DNA of 64,000 nucleotides from Paracoccus indicus (lineage in GTDB: Bacteria; Pseudomonadota; Alphaproteobacteria; Rhodobacterales; Rhodobacteraceae): positions 310,001 through 374,000 of the forward strand of contig NZ_PYWA01000002.1 of NCBI RefSeq assembly GCF_003056335.1. The letters run 5' to 3'. Each line of letters opens with the position of its first letter. Position 1 is the stretch's first letter. Shown here one piece after another: positions 7,495 through 17,186 of this stretch. Under the pieces are notes generated by a model, which did not search any database, was not told where the DNA came from, and was given only the letters and a program-made list of their open reading frames with translations. Both the position numbers and the translations under genes were made by a program.

Positions 7495-9087
7495 ATGAGC
7501 GGTTTCGATTTCCTGTCCGGGCGCAGGCCCTCGACCCTTGCGGGCAAGGCCATGGTGGCCACCTCGCATCCGCTGGCGACCTCGGCGGGGCTGGCGATGC
7601 TGGCACGGGGCGGAAATGCGGTCGATGCGGCGCTTGCCGCCAGCGCGGTCCAGGCCGTGGTCGATCCGCTGATGACCGGCATCGGCGGCGACTGCTTTGC
7701 ACTTTACGCGCCCGCTGGCGGCAAGGTGAGGGCGCTGAACGGATCGGGCCGCGCGCCAGCCGCCGCCACCATCGAGGCGCTGAAGGCCGCCGGTCTGACC
7801 GACCACATCCCCCAGACCAGCCCCCACGCCGTGACCATCCCCGGCGCGATTGCCGCCTGGTGCCGCCTGCATGCGGACCATGGCACGCTGCCGCTGGCAC
7901 AGATCTTTGCCCCCGCCATCGACCATGCGCGCAACGGCTTTCCGGTCACGCCGCGTGTGGCCCAGGACTGGGCCGAGGCCGCAGACCTGATCGCGGGCGA
8001 CGAACATGCGGCGGCTGTCTTCTTGCCGGGTGGCAAGGCACCGAAGGCCGGGTCGCGCTTTGCACAGCCCCTGCTGGCCGACCGCTTGTCAGAGGTCGCG
8101 GCCCATGGCGCAGCGGCCTTCTATCAGGGTCCGACGGCGCAGAAGATGGTCGCGCATCTGCGCAGCCTTGGCGGGTTGCACAACGAGGCGGATTTTGCCG
8201 ATGCCACCGACGGTGCCGATTGGGTCGATCCGATCAGCGCCAGCTATCGCGGGTTCGACATCCACGAATGCCCGCCGAACGGGCAGGGTCTGGCAGCGCT
8301 GCTGATCCTGAAGATCATCGAGGGCTTCGACATCGCCGCCATGTCGCCCGCCGACCGCATCCACCTGCAGGCCGAGGCGACCAAGCTGGCCTATCACCAC
8401 CGCGACGAACTGCTGGGCGATCCCGACCATTGCGCGGGGCTGGTTGAACAGCTGCTGTCCGAACCCGCCATCGCGGCGCTGCGCGCGCGCATCGACATGA
8501 GCCGTGCCATGCCGCCCGCCCTGTGGGACGAACCGGAACACAAGGATACCATCTATCTGTGCGTGGTGGATGAACAGGGGAACGCGATCTCCTTCATCAA
8601 TTCCATTTTCCACGGCTTCGGCTCGACCCGTCTGGACCCGGCGACGGGGGTGCTGTTCCAAAGTCGCGGGGCTTCCTTCCGCCTGATCCCCGGCCATCCC
8701 AATGCCATCGCACCGGGTAAACGCCCCATGCACACGATCATCCCGGGCATGGTCACCCAAGGCGACCGCGTCGTGATGCCCTTCGGCGTGATGGGCGGAC
8801 AATATCAGGCGGCGGGCCATGCGGCCTTCCTGTCGGCGGTGATCGACCGCGGGCTGGGCTTGCAGCAGGCCATGGACGAACCGCGCAGCTTTGCCACCGA
8901 GGGGCGGCTGGATCTTGAACCGACGGTCCCGCAGGAGGTCCGCGACGATCTGGCGGCGCGCGGCCATGCCATCAACCTGCTGGCCACGCCGATGGGTGGG
9001 TCGCAGGCGATCCGCATCGACGCCGACAGCGGCCTGCTGGAGGGCGGCTCGGACAGCCGCAAGGACGGCATGGCGTTGGGATACTGA
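7495..9087 (+). CDS. Gamma-glutamyltransferase family protein (YwrD-like)
   Basis: 530 residues, Ntn-hydrolase. The precursor cleaves itself before a Thr; the likely nucleophile is the Thr of HKDTIYLCVVDEQG. Other landmarks are NAVDAALAASAVQAVVDPLMTGIGGDCFAL, ending in the GGD turn, and the C-terminal PFGVMGGQYQAAGH. Members hydrolyse glutathione or gamma-glutamyl amides. No signal peptide is visible, so it may be cytoplasmic. ATG 7495 is preferred because GAGG at 7485-7488 is correctly spaced; upstream in-frame ATGs overlap the operator. It is probably cotranscribed with the SBF-like transporter 15 bases downstream. Confidence 0.88.
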   Translation: MSGFDFLSGRRPSTLAGKAMVATSHPLATSAGLAMLARGGNAVDAALAASAVQAVVDPLMTGIGGDCFALYAPAGGKVRALNGSGRAPAAATIEALKAAGLTDHIPQTSPHAVTIPGAIAAWCRLHADHGTLPLAQIFAPAIDHARNGFPVTPRVAQDWAEAADLIAGDEHAAAVFLPGGKAPKAGSRFAQPLLADRLSEVAAHGAAAFYQGPTAQKMVAHLRSLGGLHNEADFADATDGADWVDPISASYRGFDIHECPPNGQGLAALLILKIIEGFDIAAMSPADRIHLQAEATKLAYHHRDELLGDPDHCAGLVEQLLSEPAIAALRARIDMSRAMPPALWDEPEHKDTIYLCVVDEQGNAISFINSIFHGFGSTRLDPATGVLFQSRGASFRLIPGHPNAIAPGKRPMHTIIPGMVTQGDRVVMPFGVMGGQYQAAGHAAFLSAVIDRGLGLQQAMDEPRSFATEGRLDLEPTVPQEVRDDLAARGHAINLLATPMGGSQAIRIDADSGLLEGGSDSRKDGMALGY

Positions 9088-9102
9088 GGGCGGGGGGCAG
9101 AT

Positions 9103-10089
9103 ATGACACGATTTCTGAAACGTATCGGCATCGACAACTACATGCTGATGTTGCTGGGCACCGTCATGCTGGGGCTGCTGCTGCCCGCGCAGGGCGTCGC
9201 TGCCGAGGCGCTGTCCCATGTCACCTATTGGGCTGTGGCTCTGCTGTTCTTCCTCTATGGCGCCAAGCTGGACCCAAGCTCGGTCAAGGCGGGGATGCTG
9301 AACTGGCGGCTGCAGGGGCTGACCTTCATCGCGACCTATGTGATGTTCCCGCTGGTGGGGCTGCTGATGGCGGCGGTCTTCGGCGATCTGCTGGGGCCGC
9401 AGGTGACGATGGGGCTGCTGTTCCTGTCGGTGCTGCCCTCGACGGTGCAATCCTCGATCGCCTTCGTCAGCATGGCGGGTGGCAACGTGCCCGCCGCCAT
9501 CTGTGCGGCGTCGCTGTCGAACCTGATCGGCGTCGTGCTGACGCCGACGCTGGTGGCGCTGGTCCTGCATGCCGGTGACGGAGGCGTCAGCCTGGATGCC
9601 GTGTTGCGGATCGGCACGCAGATCCTGCTGCCCTTCATCGCGGGACAGGTGCTGCGGCCTTGGGTCGGAGGTTTCGTCAAGTCGCGTAAGACGCTGACGC
9701 TGATCGTCGACCGGGGTGCCATCCTGCTGATCGTCTATTCCGCCTTCAGCGCGGGCACGGTGTCGGGCCTCTGGGCCTCGATCCCGCCGGCGGCGCTGGT
9801 GGCGCTGGTGGCGGTGATGCTGGTCTTTTTGGCCGTCGTCTTCGGGCTGATGGTCGGGGCGGGGCGGCTGTTCCGCATGCCCATGCAGGACCGGGCGGTG
9901 CTGTTCTTCTGCGGATCGACCAAGAGCTTGGCATCCGGGCTGCCGATCGCGGCAGCCTTGTTCCCGCCTGAAACGGTGGGGGCGACCGTGCTGCCGGTGC
10001 TGGTCTATCACATGTCGCAGCTGCTGATCTGCGCGATGATCGCCCAGCACAGCGCGCGCCGGAACCAGCAGCAGGCGCTGGTCGCCTGA
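9103..10089 (+). CDS. SBF-like (YfeH-type) bile acid:sodium symporter family transporter
   Basis: 328 residues with about ten hydrophobic helices, including FLYGAKLDPSSVKAG and the LPSTVQSSIAFVSMAGGN crossover segment. It belongs to the SBF-like branch distinct from the BASS protein at 838-1761. Substrate unknown; presumably an organic anion linked to the gamma-glutamyl product of the upstream enzyme (inference from the 15-base spacing). No terminator is visible after it. Confidence 0.85.
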   Translation: MTRFLKRIGIDNYMLMLLGTVMLGLLLPAQGVAAEALSHVTYWAVALLFFLYGAKLDPSSVKAGMLNWRLQGLTFIATYVMFPLVGLLMAAVFGDLLGPQVTMGLLFLSVLPSTVQSSIAFVSMAGGNVPAAICAASLSNLIGVVLTPTLVALVLHAGDGGVSLDAVLRIGTQILLPFIAGQVLRPWVGGFVKSRKTLTLIVDRGAILLIVYSAFSAGTVSGLWASIPPAALVALVAVMLVFLAVVFGLMVGAGRLFRMPMQDRAVLFFCGSTKSLASGLPIAAALFPPETVGATVLPVLVYHMSQLLICAMIAQHSARRNQQQALVA

Positions 10090-10114
10090 GCCAGACGCAA
10101 GCCCGCCATTCGCT

Positions 10115-10133
10115 AATTGCATGACGTGCAATT
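10115..10133. promoter_or_regulatory. Candidate MarR operator 1
   Basis: Inverted repeat AATTGCA-TGACG-TGCAATT, with perfect 7-base arms and a 5-base spacer. TTGC/GCAA arms are typical MarR-family half-sites. It lies upstream of a TTGACC sequence (10151-10156) that could be the -35 box of the marR-efflux operon. Confidence 0.6.
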
Positions 10134-10172
10134 TTCTTGGATGGCGGGTGTTGACCACACGGGGCAATCTTC

Positions 10173-10184
10173 TTAGCTGGCTAA
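10173..10184. promoter_or_regulatory. Candidate MarR operator 2 overlapping the -10 region
   Basis: TTAGC-TG-GCTAA is a perfect 5-base-arm palindrome about 17 bases past TTGACC at 10151, where a -10 box would be. Binding here would block RNA polymerase, suggesting autorepression of the downstream operon. Confidence 0.5.
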
Positions 10185-10206
10185 TGAACCAGCGACAGGA
10201 GATCCC

Positions 10207-10665
10207 GTGCCCCGCCCCCCGCAATCCGATTCCGTGGACGACCAGTCGCATCAGATCCTGGATGTGATCCTGCATCTGATGCGCGATCTGCGGCGCTGCT
10301 ATGACCGGCGCGCGCGGGACATGGGGCTGACGCTGTCGCGTGCCAAGGCGCTGACGACGCTTGCCCGCAACGAGGGCATCACCCAGACCCGGCTGGCCGC
10401 CGACCTGGCCATCGAAGCGCCGACGCTGAAGCGTCAGATCGACGCGTTGGTGGCCGACGGCTTCATCCGCCGTGAGCCGACGCAGGACGACGCCCGCAAG
10501 AACGCCTTGTTCCTGACCGACCGGGGCCGCGATGCCGCCATCGTCGAGTTTACCATGCGCCTGCGCCGCGACCTGCTGGAGGGCATTCCCCGGCAGGATC
10601 TGGATCAGGTGATGCGCGTTCTGGACCAGATCACCTGCAACATCCACGAATTGGACCGGACATGA
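10207..10665 (+). CDS. MarR-family transcriptional regulator of the efflux operon
   Basis: 152 residues, winged helix: LTLSRAKALTTLARNEGITQTRLAADLAIEAPTLKRQID, ending at the recognition helix, then the wing REPTQDDARKN. GTG 10207 is the start, five bases after AGGAG. Its stop overlaps the transporter start (ATGA), so regulator, pump and adaptor form one operon. MarR proteins usually release DNA when they bind an aromatic or antimicrobial ligand, which would induce the pump. Confidence 0.9.
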   Translation: MPRPPQSDSVDDQSHQILDVILHLMRDLRRCYDRRARDMGLTLSRAKALTTLARNEGITQTRLAADLAIEAPTLKRQIDALVADGFIRREPTQDDARKNALFLTDRGRDAAIVEFTMRLRRDLLEGIPRQDLDQVMRVLDQITCNIHELDRT

Positions 10666-12308
10666 GCGGTCAGGCCACCCCAGCCCAGCCCGGTCCCGCC
10701 CAACCGGCACCGGCTCAGGCACAGGCGGGCCACCCGCCGCTGTCGCTGCGTTGGGCGGTGGCCTATATGCTGGCGGCCACGATCATCGCGCTGTCGCAGG
10801 GCTTGCAACAGGGTTTCGTGGTCGCGAACCTGTCGCCGCTGGCCGGTGATCTGGGGGTGACGACGGCGACCTCTGCCTGGCTCTATGTCGCCTATACCGT
10901 GCCGCGTGCCGCGCTGCCGGTGCTGCTGATCAAGGTTCGCACCCATTACGGTCTGCGCCGCTTTGCCGAACTGGGGATCGTGATCTATGTGATCATGGCC
11001 TTCGCCTCGGTCTGGATCACCGATTTCCGCTCGGCGGTGGTGGTGCAGGTGCTGTCCGGCGCGGCGGCGGCGCCGCTGTCGACGCTTGGGTTTCTCTACA
11101 TGCTTGAAGGCTTGGCCCCCGAATGGAAGCTGCGCCTTGGGTTGCCGCTGGCACTGACGGTGCTGCTGGGCGGCACGACGCTGGCGCGGGTGGTCTCGCC
11201 CGCGCTGATCGGGGACGGGGGCTTTCTATGGGTCCATATGACCGGTCTGGGGCTGGCGCTGGTGTCGCTGATGCTGGTCTTCTTCCTGCCCCTGCGGCCC
11301 GTGCCACGCATGAAGGTGATGGAGGGCACCGATTTCCTCAGCTTCGGCCTGATCGCCATCGGCTTCGGCGGGCTGATCAGCGCCTTCGTCATGGGGCCGA
11401 TCTATCATTGGACCGACATGCCCTGGATCGGCTGGATGCTGGCGATGGGGTTCACGGCCCTGACGCTTGGCGTCATCGTCGAGCTGAACCGCAAGACGCC
11501 ACTGCTGGACATCCGCTGGCTGGCATCGCCCGCCATCCTGCACCTCACGGCGACGTTGTTCCTGTTCCGCCTGATCCTGTCCGAACAGGCGGCGGGCGCG
11601 CCCAAGATGTTCGCCATCCTGGGTGTCGCACCCGAACAGATGAGCTGGCTTTTCGCCATCATCCTGCTGGCCAGTCTGATGGGCGGCTTGGCCTGCATCG
11701 CATGGATGCGCCCGACGCGGGTGGCCTGGTTCCATCTGGTCGCGCTGCTGGTCATCGCCTTCGCGTCCTGGCTGGACAGCCAGTCCAGCACCCTGACGCG
11801 GCCGATGCAGATGATCGTGTCGCAATCGCTGGTCAGCTTTGCCAGCATGCTGTTCATCCCGCCCGCGATGATGACGGGCCTGTTGATCGCGTTGGCCAAG
11901 GGGCCGCAATACCTGCTGTCCTTCGTCATCGTCTTCATCTCGACCCAGACCCTGGGCGGGGTGCTGGGGTCGGGGCTGTTCACGACCTTCACCACGCAGC
12001 GGCAGGCGTTCCACATGCAGGGGCTGTCGGAACAGCTGACCGCCAGCGATCCGCAGACCATGCAGGCCGTCGCGGGTCGTGCCGCGGCATTGGCAGGCCA
12101 GATCACCGACAGCGGAGCGCGCACCGCGCAGGCCGCCAGCCAGATCGTGCAGGCCGCCTCGGCCGAGGCTTGGGTGCGGGCCTATGACGACGCCTATGTT
12201 CTGACCGCCTTCGTGGCACTGATCGCGGCGGCGATGCTGCTGCTGCACCTGCTGCGCGACATGATGGCCCGCGGGGCCGAGACCGAAACTTCTGGGGCAA
12301 AACCATGA
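10662..12308 (+). CDS. MFS multidrug efflux transporter, DHA2 (EmrB-like)
   Basis: 548 residues. A Pro/Ala/Gln-rich cytoplasmic start (about 30 residues) precedes some 14 membrane helices, the number expected of the drug:H+ antiporter-2 family. It overlaps marR upstream and the HlyD-like adaptor downstream by 4 bases each. Together with the adaptor it would export hydrophobic drugs or weak acids across the envelope. A soluble, Ala/Gln-rich loop before the last helix (ASDPQTMQAVAGRAAALAG) is long but occurs in EmrB relatives. Confidence 0.88.
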   Translation: MSGQATPAQPGPAQPAPAQAQAGHPPLSLRWAVAYMLAATIIALSQGLQQGFVVANLSPLAGDLGVTTATSAWLYVAYTVPRAALPVLLIKVRTHYGLRRFAELGIVIYVIMAFASVWITDFRSAVVVQVLSGAAAAPLSTLGFLYMLEGLAPEWKLRLGLPLALTVLLGGTTLARVVSPALIGDGGFLWVHMTGLGLALVSLMLVFFLPLRPVPRMKVMEGTDFLSFGLIAIGFGGLISAFVMGPIYHWTDMPWIGWMLAMGFTALTLGVIVELNRKTPLLDIRWLASPAILHLTATLFLFRLILSEQAAGAPKMFAILGVAPEQMSWLFAIILLASLMGGLACIAWMRPTRVAWFHLVALLVIAFASWLDSQSSTLTRPMQMIVSQSLVSFASMLFIPPAMMTGLLIALAKGPQYLLSFVIVFISTQTLGGVLGSGLFTTFTTQRQAFHMQGLSEQLTASDPQTMQAVAGRAAALAGQITDSGARTAQAASQIVQAASAEAWVRAYDDAYVLTAFVALIAAAMLLLHLLRDMMARGAETETSGAKP

Positions 12309-13345
12309 AAAGAGAAAACCTTCTGCCGACTGCCATCGCCCTGGTCCTTGGGATCGCGGGTGTCCTTCTGCTGCTGTTCGCCTGGCATCTGCCGCCGTTC
12401 CAATCCTCGGTTCCCACGACGCAGAACGCCTATCTGCGCGGCAAGGTCACGACCATCGCGCCGCAGGTCTCGGGCTATGTCGCGGCGGTCGAGGTGCAGG
12501 ATTTCGCCACCGTCAAGGCGGGCGACGTCATCGCACGCATCGACGACCGCATCCCCCGCCAGAAGCTGGCGCAGGCCGAGGCGCAGCTGCAGGCCGCAAA
12601 TGCCGCGCTGAAGGCGGCCGAACAGAACATCGTCTCATCCGAGGCTTCGGCCCGCGCCAACCAGGCCTCGGTCGAGGCGGCTGCATCGGCGCTTGAGACC
12701 GCAAGGTCCGAGGCCGACCGTTCGGGTCGGCTTCTGGACAGGGGCGTGACCTCGCAATCCTCGACCGATCAGGCGCAACTGGCGTTGCAACAGGCCCTGG
12801 CGGCCCAGACCCAGGCCAAGGCCCAGCTGGACGTCCAGAACGAAACGATCCGTTCGGCCCGCGTGGCCCTGGACGCCCGCCGCGCCGACATCACCAGCGC
12901 CGAAGCCGCGGTCGAATTGGCCCGGATCGACCTTGAGAACACTGTGATCCACGCGCCGACGGACGGTCGCCTCGGGCAGGTCTCGGTCCGGGTCGGGCAA
13001 TATGTGACGCCGGGAACGGCCTTGGTGTCGCATGTCGGGACCGACCTCTGGGTGATCGCGAACTTCCGCGAGACGAATCTGACCGGCCTGACCGTGGGTG
13101 AGCCGATCAGCTTCACCGTGGACGCGCTGCAGGGGCGCCGCTTCACCGGCAAGGTGCAGTCGTTCTCGCCGGCGACGGCATCGGAATACAGCCTTCTGTC
13201 GGGGACCAATGCGACGGGCAATTTCACCAAGATCGCGCAGCGTCTGCCCGTCCGTCTGTCCATCGATCCCGACCAGCCCGGCGCCGAGGGCATGCGCCCC
13301 GGAATGTCGGTCATCGTGCGGGCCGAGGGCGAGGGCGCATCCTGA
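12305..13345 (+). CDS. HlyD/EmrA-type membrane fusion protein
   Basis: 346 residues. One N-terminal membrane anchor (AIALVLGIAGVLLLLFAW) is followed by a biotinyl-lipoyl-like part (VSGYVAAVEVQDFATVKAGD), a long Ala/Gln-rich coiled coil (about 85-190) and a beta-barrel end (APTDGRLGQVSVRVGQYVTPG). It bridges the inner-membrane pump to an outer-membrane channel; no channel gene is nearby, so a TolC supplied from elsewhere is implied. Last gene of the MarR-controlled operon. Confidence 0.9.
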   Translation: MKRENLLPTAIALVLGIAGVLLLLFAWHLPPFQSSVPTTQNAYLRGKVTTIAPQVSGYVAAVEVQDFATVKAGDVIARIDDRIPRQKLAQAEAQLQAANAALKAAEQNIVSSEASARANQASVEAAASALETARSEADRSGRLLDRGVTSQSSTDQAQLALQQALAAQTQAKAQLDVQNETIRSARVALDARRADITSAEAAVELARIDLENTVIHAPTDGRLGQVSVRVGQYVTPGTALVSHVGTDLWVIANFRETNLTGLTVGEPISFTVDALQGRRFTGKVQSFSPATASEYSLLSGTNATGNFTKIAQRLPVRLSIDPDQPGAEGMRPGMSVIVRAEGEGAS

Positions 13346-13419
13346 CCGCGTAACGATGGAACCCGCGGCGCGGCGCCACGTTGCCCTTGACCCAGCACAA
13401 GCGGTTCAAGGAGCCTCAC

Positions 13420-13944
13420 ATGGCGCATACGCCCGCAGCCAGGATTGCCGTCAACGGCACCTATCACGATTACAACGGCGACCCGCGCCGCAGCCTTCTG
13501 GACTTCCTGCGCCTTGAACTGGGCATGACGGGAACCAAGAAGGGCTGCGACCACGGCCAATGCGGGGCCTGCACGGTCCACGTCAACGGCCGGCGGGTGA
13601 ATTCCTGCCTGTCGCTTGCCGTCATGCACGACGGCGACGAGATCACCACCATCGAAGGCATCGGCATGCCCGACAAGCTGTCGGCGCTGCAGAAGGCCTT
13701 CGTCGAACATGACGGTTACCAGTGCGGCTATTGCACGCCCGGCCAGATCTGTTCCGCCGCCGCCATGATCGAGGAGCTGAAGGCCGATTGGCCCAGTGCG
13801 CTGACGGAAGGCGTCGCCTCGAACCCTGTCCCCAGTGACGACGAACTCCGCGAACGCATGAGCGGTAATCTGTGCCGCTGCGGTGCCTACGACAACATCA
13901 TCGCCGCCATCAAGGACGCGATGGGCAAAGAGGTGGCATCATGA
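13420..13944 (+). CDS. Molybdenum hydroxylase small subunit, [2Fe-2S]2 (PaoA/XdhC-like)
   Basis: 174 residues. The plant-ferredoxin-like cluster is [15 protein letters not shown] plus a downstream Cys in VNSCLSL; the second cluster is CGYCTPGQI and CRCGAY. It passes electrons from the molybdenum site to FAD. E. coli PaoA carries a Tat signal; here [13 protein letters not shown] has no twin-arginine or hydrophobic segment, so the enzyme is probably cytoplasmic. AAGGAG at 13408-13413 supports ATG 13420. First gene of a tightly overlapping three-gene operon. Confidence 0.92.
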   Translation: MAHTPAARIAVNGTYHDYNGDPRRSLLDFLRLELGMTGTKKGCDHGQCGACTVHVNGRRVNSCLSLAVMHDGDEITTIEGIGMPDKLSALQKAFVEHDGYQCGYCTPGQICSAAAMIEELKADWPSALTEGVASNPVPSDDELRERMSGNLCRCGAYDNIIAAIKDAMGKEVAS

Positions 13945-14903
13945 AGGCCTTCGATTACGCCCGCGCCGCCGATCTGCCCGATGCGGTCGGAAGCGATGCC
14001 AAGCTGATCGCCGGCGGCACCAACCTGCTGGACCTGATGAAGCTGGAGGTCGAGACCCCCGACGCCTTGCTGGATATCAACCGCATCGGTCTGGACCTGA
14101 TCGAACCCGAAGGTGACGGTCTGCGTGTTGGCGCGCTGGTCACCAATTCCGACTGTGCCGCCGACGCCCGCGTCCGCAAGGACTGGCCTCTGCTGTCCAA
14201 GGCCATCTTGGCCGGTGCCAGCCCGCAGCTGCGCAACAAGGCAACCACGGGTGGCAACCTGTGCCAGCGGACGCGCTGCGGCTATTTCATGGACAACCAG
14301 TCGCCTTGCAACAAGCGCGAGCCGGGGACCGGATGCGCTGCGCAGGGTGGGTTCAACCGGATTCATGCCATCCTTGGCACCTCGGATGCCTGCATTGCCA
14401 CCTATCCCGGCGATATGGCCGTGGCACTCTCGGCGCTGGATGCACAGGTGGTGATTGCAGGGCGCAGCGATTCCCGCACCGTCCGTGTCCGCGATTTCCA
14501 CGTGCTGCCCGGCGATGCGCCCCAGCACGAGAACGTCCTGCAACCGGGCGAAGTGATCACCGGCGTGACCCTGCCTGCGCCCGTCGAGGGCGTGCAGATC
14601 TATCGCAAGGTGCGCGACCGGGCGTCCTATGCCTTTGCGCTGATGTCGGTCGCCGCGGTGATCCGCATGGATCAAGGCCGCATCGCCCATGCGCAGCTGG
14701 CCTTCGGCAGTCTGGCCCACAAACCGTGGCACGACCCCCGCATCGAGGAACTGCTGAAGGGGGAAACGCCGACGCCCGCGCTCTTCGACAAGGCCGCCGA
14801 CCTGCTGCTGGAAGATGCGAAAGGTTACGGCGCCAATGATTTCAAGATCCCTCTGGCGCGACGCACCCTTGCGGCCGTGCTGGCCGAAGCCACGGGAGTG
14901 TGA
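13941..14903 (+). CDS. Molybdenum hydroxylase FAD subunit with extra 4Fe-4S site (PaoB-like)
   Basis: 320 residues of the CO dehydrogenase FAD-subunit family: [13 protein letters not shown] binds the FAD pyrophosphate and ATTGGNL is the second FAD motif. Cysteines 108, 113, 123 and 132 form an inserted cluster site, as known from E. coli PaoB and 4-hydroxybenzoyl-CoA reductase. This points to the aldehyde oxidoreductase branch rather than plain xanthine dehydrogenase. The start overlaps the small-subunit stop (ATGA). Confidence 0.9.
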   Translation: MKAFDYARAADLPDAVGSDAKLIAGGTNLLDLMKLEVETPDALLDINRIGLDLIEPEGDGLRVGALVTNSDCAADARVRKDWPLLSKAILAGASPQLRNKATTGGNLCQRTRCGYFMDNQSPCNKREPGTGCAAQGGFNRIHAILGTSDACIATYPGDMAVALSALDAQVVIAGRSDSRTVRVRDFHVLPGDAPQHENVLQPGEVITGVTLPAPVEGVQIYRKVRDRASYAFALMSVAAVIRMDQGRIAHAQLAFGSLAHKPWHDPRIEELLKGETPTPALFDKAADLLLEDAKGYGANDFKIPLARRTLAAVLAEATGV

Positions 14904-14906
14904 CGG

Positions 14907-17108
14907 ATGTTCGGAACCTATGACCGCCCAGACCAGCGCAACATGCTGGACCAGACCCGCCAAGGCGTGATCGGCAAGCCGCTTGACCGTCCCGAGGGCC
15001 ACCTGAAGGTCGCGGGCCAGGCCACCTATGCGGCCGAGTACCAGCGCCCCAATTGTGCCGAAGGCGTGCTGGTCGGCGCGACCATCAGCCAAGGACGCGT
15101 GACGGCCATCCACCGCGACAAGGTGATGTCGATGCCGGGCGTGCTTGGCGTCTATGCCGCTGACGCCATGCTGCGCCGCGCGGCTCAGGGCATGGCCGCC
15201 GAGGCCCCCAAGCAGGACGTCCAGATCGTCGATTTCCCGATGCAGCCTGTCGCGCTGGTCGTGGCCGAGACCTTCGAACAGGCCACCGCCGCCGCCAAGG
15301 CGCTGCAGATCGACTACGAGGAAACCTCAGATGTTCCCTTCAGCCCCAAGGGGCAGGAAACCGAGCCGGGGTCCGAACCCATCGAAAGCGGCGATCTGGA
15401 AGCGACTATGGCGCAAATGGCCCATACCATCGACGTCACCTACACGACGCCCGGCCATGCCAGCGCCGCGATGGAACCTCATGCCTCGATCGCGGAATGG
15501 GACGGCGACAAGCTGACCCTCTGGGGCAGCTTCCAGATGCTGCGCTACAACGTCAAGGAACTGGCCGACAGCCTCGGCGTCGCCTCGCGCAACGTCAAGA
15601 TCATGTCGCCCTATGTCGGCGGGGGGTTCGGGTCCAAGCTGGGCATCTCGCATGATGCGATCGCCGCCGCCGTGGCGGCGCGCGATCTGGGCCGTCCGGT
15701 GCGCGTTGTCCTGACCCGCCAGCAGGTCTTCGAGATCATCATGCGCCGGTCGGAAACGGAACAGCGCGTGCGTCTTGGGGCGGACGAAAAGGGCCGCCTG
15801 CAGGCCTTGGGCCACGAGGCCTGGGTTTCGAACCTGCCCGAGGAAAGCTTTGCCGAGCCGGTCGTGCAGGCGACGCAATTTCTCTATGCCGGGGAAAACC
15901 GCCGCTTGGCGGTCGAACTGGCCCGCATCTGCCGCGTGACGGCAGGTTCGGTCCGTGCCCCGGGCGAGGCTGTCGGCATGCAGGTGCTGGAAGCCGCGAT
16001 GGACGAACTGGCCTGCGAAATGCAGATCGACCCGGTCAAACTGCGCAAGCGCAACATCCCCTCGACCGTGCCAGGCGACGACACGCCCTATGCCTCGCGC
16101 AAGCTGGCCGAGGCGCTGGACGAAGGTGCCAAGGCCTTCGGTTGGGACAAGCGTGCCAAGAAACCCTGCCAGCGTCGTGAAGGCGAATGGTGGATCGGTA
16201 TGGGCATGGCCTCGGCTGCGCGGGTCAACATGATCATGCCGGCACAAGCGCGTGTGACGATGCGGGCCGACGGCTCGGTGCTGGTCCAAAGCGATCAGAC
16301 CGATATCGGCACTGGCAGCTATGCCATCCTGGGCCAGATCGCGGCGGAAATGCTGGGCCAGCCCATCGACCGCACCACGGTCGAACTGGGCGACAGCAGC
16401 CTGCCATCAGGCGCAGGGTCGGGGGGCAGCTTCGGTGCGGCCTCGACCGGTTCGGCGGTCTTCCGGGCCTGCGAGGCGATCCGCGCCGTCTTGGCGGGAC
16501 GTCTGAAATGCCGCCCCGACGATCTGCAACTGCAGGACGGTAAGGCCTGGGCCGAAGGGATCGAGCCGCGCGACGTCACCGACCTCTTGGACGGCGACAT
16601 CGCCAAGATCGGTCGGATCAAGCCGGGCAAGACCTCGAACAGCCATCAGCAGGCCACCTATGGCGCCTTCTTCGTCGAGGTTGCCGTGAACGCCTTTACC
16701 GGCGAAACCCGTCTGCGCCGCATGACGGGGGCCTTCGGGATCGGTCGTGTGTTGAACGAAAAGACTGCACGGTCGCAATGTCTGGGCGGCATGGTCTGGG
16801 GCATCGGCAGCGCCCTGACCGAGGAGCTGGCCTTCGACGAACGCGACGGTCACTTGGTCAACCACGATCTGGCCGAATACCACGTCCCGGTCCACCGCGA
16901 CATTCCCCCGATGGAGGTGATCTTCGTCGAGGAACGCGATCCCGTCGCCTCGCCCATCCAGGCCAAGGGCGTGGGTGAGCTGGGCATCTGCGGAGCGGCC
17001 GGTGCCATCTCAAACGCGATCTACAATGCCTGCGGGGTGCGGCTGCGCAGCTTCCCGATGACGCCGGACAAGGTGCTGGCGGAACTGCCCGACCCGTTCG
17101 CGAAGTGA
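14907..17108 (+). CDS. Molybdenum hydroxylase large, molybdopterin-binding subunit (PaoC-like)
   Basis: 733 residues. An aldehyde-oxidase-type N-terminal domain (GKPLDRPEGHLKVAGQATY) is followed by cofactor-binding segments PYVGGGFGSKLG, VRAPGEAVGMQVLE and GSGGSFGAAST, and a C-terminal KGVGELGICGAAGAI where the Glu is the expected catalytic base. The enzyme hydroxylates an aldehyde or heterocycle with water. No XdhC/PaoD-type insertion chaperone gene is next to it, so maturation must rely on one elsewhere. A strong terminator follows. Confidence 0.9.
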   Translation: MFGTYDRPDQRNMLDQTRQGVIGKPLDRPEGHLKVAGQATYAAEYQRPNCAEGVLVGATISQGRVTAIHRDKVMSMPGVLGVYAADAMLRRAAQGMAAEAPKQDVQIVDFPMQPVALVVAETFEQATAAAKALQIDYEETSDVPFSPKGQETEPGSEPIESGDLEATMAQMAHTIDVTYTTPGHASAAMEPHASIAEWDGDKLTLWGSFQMLRYNVKELADSLGVASRNVKIMSPYVGGGFGSKLGISHDAIAAAVAARDLGRPVRVVLTRQQVFEIIMRRSETEQRVRLGADEKGRLQALGHEAWVSNLPEESFAEPVVQATQFLYAGENRRLAVELARICRVTAGSVRAPGEAVGMQVLEAAMDELACEMQIDPVKLRKRNIPSTVPGDDTPYASRKLAEALDEGAKAFGWDKRAKKPCQRREGEWWIGMGMASAARVNMIMPAQARVTMRADGSVLVQSDQTDIGTGSYAILGQIAAEMLGQPIDRTTVELGDSSLPSGAGSGGSFGAASTGSAVFRACEAIRAVLAGRLKCRPDDLQLQDGKAWAEGIEPRDVTDLLDGDIAKIGRIKPGKTSNSHQQATYGAFFVEVAVNAFTGETRLRRMTGAFGIGRVLNEKTARSQCLGGMVWGIGSALTEELAFDERDGHLVNHDLAEYHVPVHRDIPPMEVIFVEERDPVASPIQAKGVGELGICGAAGAISNAIYNACGVRLRSFPMTPDKVLAELPDPFAK

Positions 17109-17113
17109 TCCAC

Positions 17114-17145
17114 AGGCGGCATGGCGAAAGCCTTGCCGCCTTTTT
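17114..17145 (+). terminator. Rho-independent terminator of the paoABC-like operon
   Basis: Stem 17114-17125 with 17130-17141 (8 + 3 bp around one T-T mismatch), GAAA loop, then TTTTT to 17145. Confidence 0.85.
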
Positions 17146-17186
17146 CATGCCGATTTTCTTTCATGCGAAGACCCGAAGGACATCCC

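Noticed and set aside
8089..10722. 877-codon open frame on the minus strand
   Set aside because: It is antisense to ggt, the SBF-like transporter and marR, all with clear motifs; its translation is Gln/His/Arg-rich, typical of the reverse of GC-rich coding sequence.
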